A DNA stretch of 64,000 bases from Pukyongia salina (GTDB lineage Bacteria; Bacteroidota; Bacteroidia; Flavobacteriales; Flavobacteriaceae): contig NZ_CP027062.1 of assembly GCF_002966125.1 (NCBI RefSeq), positions 2,356,001 to 2,420,000 of the forward strand. Reading direction: 5' to 3'. How positions within the stretch are numbered: position 1 is the first letter of the stretch; every line of letters starts with the position of its first letter. Below are positions 18,814 to 27,394 of the stretch, piece by piece. The notes beneath the pieces were generated by a model. The model was given only the letters and a program-made list of their open reading frames with translations, did no database searches and was not told the DNA's origin. The position numbers were made by a program, and so were the translations under genes.

Positions 18814-19890
18814 TTGAAACCAACCTCACAATCACTTCACCCGGCATTTAAACTTAACGGTCTTGAATTTTCCTCGGCCGAAGAAGTTTTGAATTTTGCC
18901 GATGGTTTACTTGAGGATGGTAATGAGCAGGAAGCGAGTGTGGTTCGCTTTTTGGAGCAATGGTTGGATTTTTCTGAAACCATTAAAGTGAGAACATCGG
19001 GATCTACAGGGAAGCCAAAATGGATCGAACTTAGTAAAGCTCACATGATCAATAGCGCCAGGGCTACCGGTGCCTATTTCAAGGCCGGGAACAATACCCA
19101 GGCTTTATTGTGTCTTTCAGCCGATTATATAGCCGGAAAGATGATGTTGGTTCGTGCTATGGTTTTGGGTTGGGATCTGCACGTCGTAACACCCTCCAAA
19201 GATTCTCTCACCGAATACGATAATGATTACGATTTTGTTGCCATGGTCCCATACCAGGTCTGGCACTCCCTGGACGCCCTGAAAAAAGTAAAGAAACTCA
19301 TCATTGGCGGAGGACGAGTTCCCGCCGAACTAGAGGAAAAACTACAAGATGTAGATACCGAGGCTTTTGCCACCTATGGCATGACCGAGACAGCAACACA
19401 TGTGGCCGTTAGAAGATTAAACGGCCCCGCACGAAGTGAAAGCTTTTCTGCTCTTCCCGATGTAAAATTTTCGGTAGATGCGAGAAGTTGTTTGATTATT
19501 ACTGCTCCTGCAATCCTGGATGCCCCATTGGTTACCAATGATGTGGTGACTTTAAACTCGCCTACAAACTTCAATTGGCACGGACGATATGACAACGTGA
19601 TCAATAGTGGCGGCTTAAAGATCTATCCCGAATTAGTGGAAGCAAAATTGTCATCCTTTATTCCTAATAATTTCCTTATTGCTTCTGAAAAAGACGAGCT
19701 ATTGGGAGAGCGTGTCATCCTAATCTTCGAAGGTGAGATGAAAGAGACTTCATCCCTGGCCGATGCATTCCGGAAATTAGAGCCCCACGAACGCCCAAAA
19801 AGGGTGTATAGCTTATCTAAATTTGTGTACACAGACACCGGTAAATTAAAACGCCGGGACGTGCTTAAGGTACTTCAGAAATACAAATAA
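18814..19890 (+). CDS. menE: o-succinylbenzoate-CoA ligase (AMP-binding)
   Basis: 358 aa from a TTG 11 nt after the preceding stop. It is shorter than classical MenE because the N-terminal region is reduced, as usual in Bacteroidota. Adenylating-enzyme motifs are present: TSGSTGKPK, YGMTETATHVA, GRYDNVINSGGLKIYPE and the C-terminal Lys in TGKLKRRD. It activates o-succinylbenzoate to its CoA ester. The neighbouring menC and menA fix the assignment. Confidence 0.92.
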   Translation: MKPTSQSLHPAFKLNGLEFSSAEEVLNFADGLLEDGNEQEASVVRFLEQWLDFSETIKVRTSGSTGKPKWIELSKAHMINSARATGAYFKAGNNTQALLCLSADYIAGKMMLVRAMVLGWDLHVVTPSKDSLTEYDNDYDFVAMVPYQVWHSLDALKKVKKLIIGGGRVPAELEEKLQDVDTEAFATYGMTETATHVAVRRLNGPARSESFSALPDVKFSVDARSCLIITAPAILDAPLVTNDVVTLNSPTNFNWHGRYDNVINSGGLKIYPELVEAKLSSFIPNNFLIASEKDELLGERVILIFEGEMKETSSLADAFRKLEPHERPKRVYSLSKFVYTDTGKLKRRDVLKVLQKYK

Positions 19891-19908
19891 GAAATTTCCC
19901 TCGCTCAA

Positions 19909-19941
19909 ATTGGGGTTTTACTCATTGGTGGTTTATTTTTG
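19909..19941 (+). promoter_or_regulatory. Likely promoter of the TonB-plug/TPR gene
   Basis: TATTTTTG (19934-19941) matches the -7 consensus exactly, with a weak ATTG about 21 nt upstream. Transcription would begin near 19948, giving a leader of about 40 nt. Confidence 0.45.
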
Positions 19942-19988
19942 TGTAAAGCGATGTTAGTTTTATGGAAAATCTTTAAAACCACAGCGTT

Positions 19989-21713
19989 ATGAAAAAATTA
20001 ATTACCACATTCGTTTGTTTCTTCGTCCTACAACTAGGGGCGCAGACTGTTACTGTACAAGGGCTTGTAACAGATGAGTATAATGTACCCTTGAATGGTG
20101 CGAGTATCCTGGTTTTGGGCACAGATAAAGGTGTGCAAACCAACTTTGACGGAAATTATTCCCTCGAGGCAAAAGTTGGACAGAAGTTGGTGTGTTCTTA
20201 CCTGGGAATGAACGATGAGATTGCCGTAATCGAAGAAGGTGGAACAATGGATTTCACCCTGTCCCTGAAACCCGAAGAAATAGGGACGGTAGTGATCCGT
20301 ACGTATGGTGTTCCTAAGAGCGATAAACTAATTCCTACTTCGGTAACCATACTCGAAGCGAAAGACATTGAAAATAAGCCCGAATCGGACGCCATTCGCT
20401 CTATGGCTGGCAAGATCCCCGGCGCCAGGATCACCGGAACCAGTGGAGCTTTGGGTTCGGGAACTAATTTTGTGATCCGCTCCAGTAGTTCGATAACCGG
20501 AAACAATACTCCCTTATTTATTGTGGACGGAACTCCTTTTAATGCCGGGACCAATGATCTATCCGGCCTATCCGGTGGAGGTGCCATAACCAGTAGTAGA
20601 TTTCTCGATCTGGACCCCAATAATATTGAAAGTGTAAAGGTATTAAGGGGCTTAAGTGCTGCCATACTTTATGGCCAGGAAGGTCGAAATGGAGTTGTAC
20701 TAATCACCACAAAGTCTGGTTCTCAAAAAGATTATGCGCTCGCTCCAGACCTGCCATATAGCGAACGCTACCTGGCAGCACAAGAAGAAGCGCGTACCCG
20801 ATTGGCGAATGAGCGCACAGCTACGGAATTAGGCTATGCGAGTCCGTACCAGGCTATGGTAAAATCTATTCTATCCAGTAATGACCGGATGAGCACCTAC
20901 CTTAGCTTAAGAGAGAATAATCCTAACGATCCCGCATTCTATGTGGATATTTTCGACAGGTTCAAAAAAATTGACCCCGATTTTGCAATGGGCGTTTTAA
21001 ATTCGTTTACCACAGTAAAGAGTAACGACCCTCAATTACTGAAAGTACTGGCATATAAACTGGAGGAGCAGGGGAAAGCAATGGATGCTGTTACTGTATA
21101 TCGCAGGATCCTCGAACTGAGACCAGACGAACCTCAGTCGTACCGGGATCTCGCTCTGGCCGTTTATGAAGCTGGCGACCCGGAAGAAGCCGTAAAGCTA
21201 CTATTCTCGGTAACGCAGAGAGCCGGACTTAATAAGGAATACAAAAGAATTGTAGAAAACGATATAACTAGCATTCTTAGCAGTTCGGAAACCGCCAGAA
21301 AGGCTTATAATATCAGGTCGACCGACTTGAAAAACGTTACCAGAGATATGCGGGTAGTGATCGATTGGAATCGAAAAGATGTGGATCTCGACCTAACCGT
21401 TATCGATCCTAATCTGGAGATCGCAACTCCCGAGAACCCCAAAACCAGGGCCGGAGGTGTGCTGCTTAGTAATAACGAATCCGGATATGGCCCGGAGATC
21501 TATGACCTGGAAGAGCTTCAAACAGGTTCCTATTATCTAAAAGTACAACATCCACTGAAAGAGGGTGAGATTCTCGATGTGGATGGAGCAACCTATGTAA
21601 AGCTTACAATTTATAGAAATTATGGCCGAGCAGATCAAAGTAGGGAAATACAGCTGGTACGTATTGTTGAAGACAAGAAATTACAGCTAATGGATAGGAT
21701 CGCAGTTCTGTGA
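19989..21713 (+). CDS. Secreted protein: carboxypeptidase-like domain, TonB-plug domain, TPR and YfaP-like domain, no barrel
   Basis: 574 aa with a signal peptide (residues 1-19, ending LGAQ). Domains in order: carboxypeptidase-D regulatory-like fold (about 20-95, VQGLVTDEYNVPLNGASILV), TonB plug (about 110-245, with IRSSSSITGNNTPLFIVDG and YGQEGRNGVVLITTK), a linker, TPR-like helices (about 340-420), and a C-terminal beta domain resembling YfaP/DUF2135 (about 450-565, MRVVIDWNRKDVDLDLTVID). The 22-strand barrel of a SusC/TonB-dependent receptor is absent, so it cannot be a transporter by itself. It has a private terminator and appears monocistronic. Confidence 0.85.
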   Translation: MKKLITTFVCFFVLQLGAQTVTVQGLVTDEYNVPLNGASILVLGTDKGVQTNFDGNYSLEAKVGQKLVCSYLGMNDEIAVIEEGGTMDFTLSLKPEEIGTVVIRTYGVPKSDKLIPTSVTILEAKDIENKPESDAIRSMAGKIPGARITGTSGALGSGTNFVIRSSSSITGNNTPLFIVDGTPFNAGTNDLSGLSGGGAITSSRFLDLDPNNIESVKVLRGLSAAILYGQEGRNGVVLITTKSGSQKDYALAPDLPYSERYLAAQEEARTRLANERTATELGYASPYQAMVKSILSSNDRMSTYLSLRENNPNDPAFYVDIFDRFKKIDPDFAMGVLNSFTTVKSNDPQLLKVLAYKLEEQGKAMDAVTVYRRILELRPDEPQSYRDLALAVYEAGDPEEAVKLLFSVTQRAGLNKEYKRIVENDITSILSSSETARKAYNIRSTDLKNVTRDMRVVIDWNRKDVDLDLTVIDPNLEIATPENPKTRAGGVLLSNNESGYGPEIYDLEELQTGSYYLKVQHPLKEGEILDVDGATYVKLTIYRNYGRADQSREIQLVRIVEDKKLQLMDRIAVL

Positions 21714-21736
21714 TCTATTAAAATTAACCATCATTT

Positions 21737-21765
21737 AAAGAGCCGCGATCGCGGCTCTTTTTTTT
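21737..21765 (+). terminator. Intrinsic terminator after the TonB-plug gene
   Basis: A perfect 24-bp palindrome (21737-21760) folds into a GC-rich hairpin with a GATC loop and runs into T's. It lies 24 nt after the stop. Confidence 0.88.
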
Positions 21766-21800
21766 ATTGAAATATGTATCTTTAAAAAAAATTGACCTCC

Positions 21801-23117
21801 ATGCGAATATTACTATTCCTCTTTTTCTTCGGAAGCCTTTCTATGTCCTCCCAGATCCTCAGTGAGTGGGACAGGGCAAAACTAAAAGATGAGATCCTTG
21901 CAGATCGATTCAATAATCTGCTACCCTCGTTGATGGACCGTGCCGATATCGATATGTGGCTCGTAATTTCCAGGGAATATAATGAAGATCCGGTAATGCG
22001 AACTATGTTGCCTGCGCGGTGGTTGAATGCCCGCCGTAGAACCATTCTGGTATTCTATAGGGACAAGACTAATAATACCATCGAAAAACTCGCTGTGGCC
22101 CGATACGACGTAGGGGAAAACATATCGTCTGCATGGGATAAAGAGAAGCAACCGGATCAATGGGCCCGGCTGGTGGAGATCATTAGAGAGCGCAATCCCC
22201 GGAAGATCGGCATCAATATTTCGAAGCATTTTGGTATTGCCGATGGCTTGGTACATACAGATTATACAGAGCTGAAAGAAGCCTTACCGGATGATCTCGA
22301 ACGAAAACTGGTCTCGGCAGAGAAACTGGCTATAGGCTGGATTGAGACCAGGACGGAAAAGGAGATGGAATTATATAACACCCTGGTGGAGGTCACTCAT
22401 AATATAATCGCAGAGGCCTTTTCCGAAAAAGTGATCACTCCCGGTACTACAACCACCGACGATGTGGTGTGGTGGATGCGCCAGAAGGTTACCGATATGG
22501 GCCTGGAAACCTGGTTTCATCCAACCGTAGATATACAAAGATCGAGTGAGGCATTAAAAAGTCATATCTATTCTTTTACCAAAGGTGATAAAAGTAAGGT
22601 GATCCTGCCGGGCGACCTGTTACATTGCGATTTCGGGATCACTTATATTGGTCTTAACACCGACTGCCAGCAGCATGCTTACGTTTTAAAGGAAGGAGAA
22701 GATGAGGTTCCGAAATATCTGCGGAAAGCATTTGCCGATGGTAACCGGGTTCAGGATATTTTTACAGCTAATTTTAAAACGGGCCGTAGTGGGAATGAGA
22801 TCTTGCTTAAATCACTTTCCGAGGGGAGGGAAGCAGGATTAAGGCCAGCCATCTATACCCATCCTCTGGGTACCTATGGACATAGTTCCGGTCCAACTAT
22901 CGGGATGTGGGATTCGCAGGGTGGAGTACCGGTACGCGGTGATTATCCACTTTATCCCAACACGGTGTACGCTATCGAATTAAATACAACTGTCACGATA
23001 GACGAATGGCAAAAAGATGTGCGAATCATGCTTGAGGAAGCAGGATTTTACGGAGAAGACGGTTTCCGCTATGTAAATGGCCGACAGGAGGCGATCATTG
23101 CCATCCCATCAGATTAA
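21801..23117 (+). CDS. Exported M24 family aminopeptidase P-like peptidase
   Basis: 438 aa from the ATG at 21801 (an in-frame TTG lies 9 nt upstream). A signal peptide (about 1-18) precedes a creatinase/prolidase-type fold. Metal ligands are readable: HCDFGITYIGLNTDCQQHAY, HPLGTYGHSSGPTIG, IELNTTV and a final QEAIIAI. It probably removes N-terminal residues from X-Pro peptides in the periplasm; its exact specificity is not readable. Confidence 0.9.
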   Translation: MRILLFLFFFGSLSMSSQILSEWDRAKLKDEILADRFNNLLPSLMDRADIDMWLVISREYNEDPVMRTMLPARWLNARRRTILVFYRDKTNNTIEKLAVARYDVGENISSAWDKEKQPDQWARLVEIIRERNPRKIGINISKHFGIADGLVHTDYTELKEALPDDLERKLVSAEKLAIGWIETRTEKEMELYNTLVEVTHNIIAEAFSEKVITPGTTTTDDVVWWMRQKVTDMGLETWFHPTVDIQRSSEALKSHIYSFTKGDKSKVILPGDLLHCDFGITYIGLNTDCQQHAYVLKEGEDEVPKYLRKAFADGNRVQDIFTANFKTGRSGNEILLKSLSEGREAGLRPAIYTHPLGTYGHSSGPTIGMWDSQGGVPVRGDYPLYPNTVYAIELNTTVTIDEWQKDVRIMLEEAGFYGEDGFRYVNGRQEAIIAIPSD

Positions 23118-23120
23118 AGG

Positions 23121-23543
23121 TTATTTCTGCATTTTTAGATACTTATCTACTGAATGCCTGCCCGAACCATAGAATAAAAAGAAAATACATACCAGGAGTA
23201 CTGTAGAGGATACAATAAGATTGGTAGTATTCATCTCACCAATAAAGTTTATCACGAAAGCTCCCAGTAGAATTGGTAACTGCGCGATGATCGCCCATCG
23301 GGTTAATAGTCCGAATACGATCAGGGCGCCACCCACAAAATGTGCCGGAGCGATATAATGCACCAGCATCATGTCCCCGAGAACCGGTTTCACTGGTTCG
23401 TAGAGTTCCAGAAGTACAGGAAGATTGGACATGAAATAAACCCCCTTATAGAATAAGAAAACGCCTAGTGCAACACGCAATAGATCCAGTGGATAATAGG
23501 TATGCCTGTTGGCCCATTTATTCAGTGTTTTAATTGTTCCCAT
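23121..23543 (-). CDS. DoxX family membrane protein
   Basis: 140 aa with four predicted transmembrane helices. It has LLRVALGVFLFYKGVYFM near the N-terminus and ends in a HSVDKYLKMQK tail typical of DoxX. The stop lies 3 nt from the end of the convergent M24 gene. A symmetrical element 18 bp before the start (23561-23577) may be its operator. Confidence 0.85.
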   Translation of the reverse strand: MGTIKTLNKWANRHTYYPLDLLRVALGVFLFYKGVYFMSNLPVLLELYEPVKPVLGDMMLVHYIAPAHFVGGALIVFGLLTRWAIIAQLPILLGAFVINFIGEMNTTNLIVSSTVLLVCIFFLFYGSGRHSVDKYLKMQK

Positions 23544-23560
23544 GACTAAATGATTATAAT

Positions 23561-23595
23561 TATCTTACTGTAAGATACTCATTTTTAATAAGATA
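23561..23595 (-). promoter_or_regulatory. Putative operator of the DoxX gene
   Basis: TATCTTA-CTG-TAAGATA is a perfect 17-bp inverted repeat (23561-23577) just upstream of the DoxX start, and a third TAAGATA half-site begins 18 bp further out at 23589. The spacing suits a dimeric winged-helix or TetR-like repressor. No regulator gene adjoins it. Confidence 0.4.
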
Positions 23596-23791
23596 AAATT
23601 TAAATATTGTAAACTTTCTAAAGTCTGTTTTTATAACAGATGCCTTTCTAGTCAATTTTATCAGGCAATATGGAAGAAGAATTTGGTAACTTCAGATAGT
23701 GAAAGCTTATCCATAATTATACAACTATAATATTCTTATTACTATTCTCGTAGTTAGGTTTCTTTTTTTCTTCTGAAGCAGTAGAAGCATC

Positions 23792-24181
23792 TTAAGTTGG
23801 TTGAATCAGGTCCCATAAATTTCCGTACAGATCGGCAAAAACTAATACTCTACCAAAACTCTCATTTGAAGGTTCCCTTACTATCTCAACATTATGCTTT
23901 ATTAAATTCTGATAGTCTCTATCGATGTTATCGGTATACAGAAATAGAAATACACGCCCCCCGGTTTGGTTTCCGATGGCATTTTTCTGCTCTGTGTTAG
24001 CTGCTTTGGCCAACAATAATCCACAGTGGCCAGATCCTTTCGGCTTTACAACTACCCATCGTTTCGACGGACTCAACACTGTATCCTCCAACAGTTCGAA
24101 ATTTAGGATGTTCACATAAAAGGCAATGGCTTCATCGTAATCACGTACTACTATGGCGATCTTATTTAAATATTGGTTCAT
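23792..24181 (-). CDS. VOC family protein (glyoxalase/bleomycin-resistance fold)
   Basis: 129 aa, one or two beta-alpha-beta-beta-beta VOC modules (NKIAIVVRDYDEAIAFYVNILNFEL; WVVVKPKGSGHCGLLL; YGNLWDLIQP). Metal-dependent dioxygenase, isomerase and drug-binding members all exist, so no reaction can be assigned. The start overlaps the preceding MFS stop by 4 nt, which indicates coupling. Confidence 0.87.
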   Translation of the reverse strand: MNQYLNKIAIVVRDYDEAIAFYVNILNFELLEDTVLSPSKRWVVVKPKGSGHCGLLLAKAANTEQKNAIGNQTGGRVFLFLYTDNIDRDYQNLIKHNVEIVREPSNESFGRVLVFADLYGNLWDLIQPT

Positions 24182-25449
24182 GTTGTTTTCCTATTGGTAA
24201 TTCGATAAAAGAGGAGGGAAGCAATAAGTCCGATGAATGAAAAACCAGCCAGGATCCAGAATACGTATTGCTGGCCTGGTTCGCCCGGATATTCATCCAG
24301 GAAATAGCCTATCATAGGGCCCGCGAAGATATCTGGAGTGTAACCAATAAATGATACTACGCCAACAGCTGTACCCATCAGTAGCAGTGGGATGTTCCCT
24401 TCGTTAAATACGGCAAAATATAATACACGGGCCGCATACACTCCCATGGCTATAATGATAATAGAGAAGAAAAAAGTTAGAGCATGATCAGGCCCCAGGA
24501 GGCCGGATGCAAATATTACCGCACCTGCGATCGACAACAAAAAGCCCACGATGAGGTAGACGGATGCCTTCGCACGATCGGCCAAAAATCCAACCAGCAC
24601 ACCTACCAGCGGCCTCATGTACAACAGGAATGTTCCGGTCTTGGCAGAATCTACTTCAGAAAAAAGCATGACCTCCCTAGCGTATAACGAGAACACATCG
24701 GTAGTTTTGTATCCTACATAGGCACAGAGAATGATGATCATGAGCAACCAGATAACCGGCATGCTTATTACGGTCTTGATATCTTCGGCTGAAATAGTTT
24801 CTTTTAAAGGTACAACTTCGTCTTCATGCCTGAACTTGAGAAAGAAGAAAACGAAAATTCCAATTAGTGCTACTATGGCAGACGAAACCAGAATCACATA
24901 ACCAAATGCTTCCTCTCTTAACTCCGGGGAGGTTTCGGTGGCATTTGCATCAATAAATAATGAAAAAATAAAGACACCTAAAGTTCCGAAGGCAGCACCC
25001 ACCAATCCGCGCCCACCGTCTAAAAATCCGAAAGCTTTCCCCTGACTTGAAACGCCGCCCCAAATACGGGTGGCCTTTATCATGGCTGCCCAAAATAGAA
25101 ATATTGTTGTAAAACCCCAGTAGCCATAGAGGATCTTCATGAGGAAATAATCGGGAAAAGTTGCCATAAAAACTCCTCCTGCAGCCGTTAACCAGAGTGC
25201 TACTGCCATTAGTTTGGCAGGTTTAAATCTATCGGCCAATACGCCGCCAAAGAGATAGGAGATCAGTGCCACGATCCCATAGGTGGAAAAGCAGATACCT
25301 AGAGATACGTTATCCAGTTCGAAGGCCGCTAAGAAGGTAGGTCTGAAAACCCGCGCAAGCACAAATGGTAATATAAAAACGGCCTCCCCGGCGAGGATGA
25401 GCAACACGATTATATACCACGGCTGTTTCACCGGCTGGGATGGATTCAT
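24178..25449 (-). CDS. MFS transporter
   Basis: 423 aa with 12 predicted transmembrane helices and a cytoplasmic loop near the middle (about 205-220, FRHEDEVVPLK). The MFS loop motif GGVLADRFKPAKLM is seen after helix 2 and FLADRAKASVY in the second half. Substrate unknown; OPA/ACS-type organic anion or nitrate-like members share this appearance. It lies between an acyl-CoA carboxylase and a VOC protein in one minus-strand unit. Confidence 0.88.
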   Translation of the reverse strand: MNPSQPVKQPWYIIVLLILAGEAVFILPFVLARVFRPTFLAAFELDNVSLGICFSTYGIVALISYLFGGVLADRFKPAKLMAVALWLTAAGGVFMATFPDYFLMKILYGYWGFTTIFLFWAAMIKATRIWGGVSSQGKAFGFLDGGRGLVGAAFGTLGVFIFSLFIDANATETSPELREEAFGYVILVSSAIVALIGIFVFFFLKFRHEDEVVPLKETISAEDIKTVISMPVIWLLMIIILCAYVGYKTTDVFSLYAREVMLFSEVDSAKTGTFLLYMRPLVGVLVGFLADRAKASVYLIVGFLLSIAGAVIFASGLLGPDHALTFFFSIIIIAMGVYAARVLYFAVFNEGNIPLLLMGTAVGVVSFIGYTPDIFAGPMIGYFLDEYPGEPGQQYVFWILAGFSFIGLIASLLFYRITNRKTT

Positions 25450-25454
25450 CTTTT

Positions 25455-27083
25455 TTATACCTGTATCACCCCTAGATTAAAATCTTTCTCAATGGGTGCG
25501 TGGTTTGCCGCTTCTATACCCATGGAGATCCATTTGCGAGTATCCATAGGATCGATCACGGCATCGGTCCATAAATGGGCAGCTGCGTAATACGGAGATA
25601 TTTGCCGGTCGTAACGGGCTTTAATTTTGTCGTATAGTTCTTTTTCTTCTTCGGAAGTGATCTTCTTTCCTTGTTTTTTGAGGGATGCCGTCTCGATCTG
25701 CAGTAGAACCTTAGCCGCACTATTACCACTCATCACGGCCAGTTCGGCACTAGGCCAGGCAACTATCAGCCTAGGATCGTAGGCCTTACCACACATAGCG
25801 TAATTACCGGCACCGTAAGAATTACCTATAACGACAGTAAATTTAGGGACAACACTGTTACTAACCGCATTAACCATTTTTGCGCCGTCCTTTATTATAC
25901 CTCCGTGTTCGCTTTTACTGCCTACCATAAAGCCGGTAACATCCTGAAGGAACACCAACGGAATTTTCTTCTGATTACAATTTGCAATAAAGCGAGTGGC
26001 TTTGTCGGCACTATCACTATAGATAACACCGCCAAACTGCATTTCTCCCTTTTTTGTTTTAACCAGCTTACGCTGATTAGCAACTATACCCACAGCCCAG
26101 CCATCGATTCGGGCGTAACCCGTAAGAATGGTTTTGCCATATCCTTCTTTATATTCTTTAAATTCTGAATTATCCACCAGCCGCTTTACAATTTCGAGCA
26201 TATTGTATTGATCGGCTCTGGATTTGGGCAGGATCCCGAAGATACCGGAAGGATCTTCCACCGGGTCCTGAGGGTCGATTCTATTGTAGCCCGCCTTGTC
26301 GTAGTCACCTATCTTAGAAACAATACCCTTTATGGTATCCAGCGCATCTTTATCGTCTTTTGCTTTATAGTCTGTTACACCACTGATCTCACAATGAGTG
26401 GTGGCACCTCCCAGGGTCTCATTATCGATGGATTCGCCAATAGCCGCTTTTACCAGATAACTCCCGGCTAAAAAAATACTCCCGGTTTTATCTACAATTA
26501 AGGCTTCATCGCTCATGATGGGTAAATACGCTCCACCAGCCACACAACTCCCCATCACAGCGGCAATTTGAGTAATTCCCATACTGCTCATCACGGCATT
26601 ATTCCTGAAAATTCTGCCAAAATGTTCTTTATCGGGGAAGATCTCATCCTGCATAGGGAGATAAACACCGGCACTATCTACAAGGTAGATTATTGGTAGC
26701 CTATTTTCCATAGCGATCTCCTGAGCCCTAAGGTTCTTTTTCCCGGTAATGGGAAACCAGGCGCCGGCTTTCACCGTGGCATCGTTAGCAACTACAATAC
26801 ACTGTTTACCAGCAATGTAGCCTATCTTCACTACAACTCCTCCACTGGGACATCCTCCGTGCTGCTCATACATACCATCTCCAGCAAAGGCACCAATTTC
26901 GATGCTGTTAGAATTCTCATCGAGTAGGTAATTTATTCGTTCGCGCGCGGTCATCTTGCCTTTGGCGTGATGTTTTTCTATACGCTTAGGGCCGCCTCCT
27001 GCTTTGATCTTGGTAAGTCTTTTGCGTAAATCGGAAACAAGTAATTTATTATGATCTTCGTTTTTATTGAAGTTAATATCCAT
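25455..27083 (-). CDS. Acyl-CoA carboxylase carboxyltransferase (beta) subunit
   Basis: 542 aa, full-length biotin-dependent carboxyltransferase with both crotonase-like halves (about 20-280 and 290-540). Motifs include GGGPKRIEKHHAKGKMTARER, GAFAGDGMYEQHGGCPSGG, DSAGVYLP, VMGSCVAGGAYLP, QDVTGFMVG and GNSYGAGNYAMCGKAYDP. It most resembles methylcrotonyl-CoA or propionyl-CoA carboxylase beta subunits. The biotin/alpha subunit is not in this window, so the substrate is open. It begins the minus-strand unit carrying the MFS and VOC genes. Confidence 0.92.
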   Translation of the reverse strand: MDINFNKNEDHNKLLVSDLRKRLTKIKAGGGPKRIEKHHAKGKMTARERINYLLDENSNSIEIGAFAGDGMYEQHGGCPSGGVVVKIGYIAGKQCIVVANDATVKAGAWFPITGKKNLRAQEIAMENRLPIIYLVDSAGVYLPMQDEIFPDKEHFGRIFRNNAVMSSMGITQIAAVMGSCVAGGAYLPIMSDEALIVDKTGSIFLAGSYLVKAAIGESIDNETLGGATTHCEISGVTDYKAKDDKDALDTIKGIVSKIGDYDKAGYNRIDPQDPVEDPSGIFGILPKSRADQYNMLEIVKRLVDNSEFKEYKEGYGKTILTGYARIDGWAVGIVANQRKLVKTKKGEMQFGGVIYSDSADKATRFIANCNQKKIPLVFLQDVTGFMVGSKSEHGGIIKDGAKMVNAVSNSVVPKFTVVIGNSYGAGNYAMCGKAYDPRLIVAWPSAELAVMSGNSAAKVLLQIETASLKKQGKKITSEEEKELYDKIKARYDRQISPYYAAAHLWTDAVIDPMDTRKWISMGIEAANHAPIEKDFNLGVIQV

Positions 27084-27185
27084 GCGCGTGATTCATTTGC
27101 TCAAAAATACAAAAGTGTAGTATTATGCTTAGGATATTATACGATTAATTAACGATATTTGTTGTTGCTCTCTAATTAACAAAAT

Positions 27186-27365
27186 ATGATGAATAAAAAT
27201 ACAGTTTTAGCCTGGGCCACATTTATTATGATCGTCGTTGGGATTGGCCTGATTGTTCTTGGAGCCTTTAAATATGAAGATGTTGCCGGTTGGGGATTTG
27301 CCTCGGTGGGAATAGGTTTTTTTGCGATCGCCTGGGTTTTTAATGCCCTCAAAGGCCGGGTATAG
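27186..27365 (+). CDS. Small CAL67264-type membrane protein
   Basis: 59 aa: MMNKNTVLAWATFIMIVV opens the first of two transmembrane helices, joined by a short loop (KYEDVAGWGF), with a conserved tail AWVFNALKGRV. I recognise this as the small CAL67264 membrane protein family of Flavobacteriia, function unknown. It ends 29 nt before ettA on the same strand, an arrangement I associate with this family. Confidence 0.85.
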   Translation: MMNKNTVLAWATFIMIVVGIGLIVLGAFKYEDVAGWGFASVGIGFFAIAWVFNALKGRV

Positions 27366-27394
27366 TTCTAATATAATTTAATTCTAAAAACAAA

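Noticed and set aside
21737-21760. 24-bp perfect palindrome containing GCGATCGC as a possible scattered repeat element
   Set aside because: It is followed by T's and placed right after a stop, so a terminator explains it fully.
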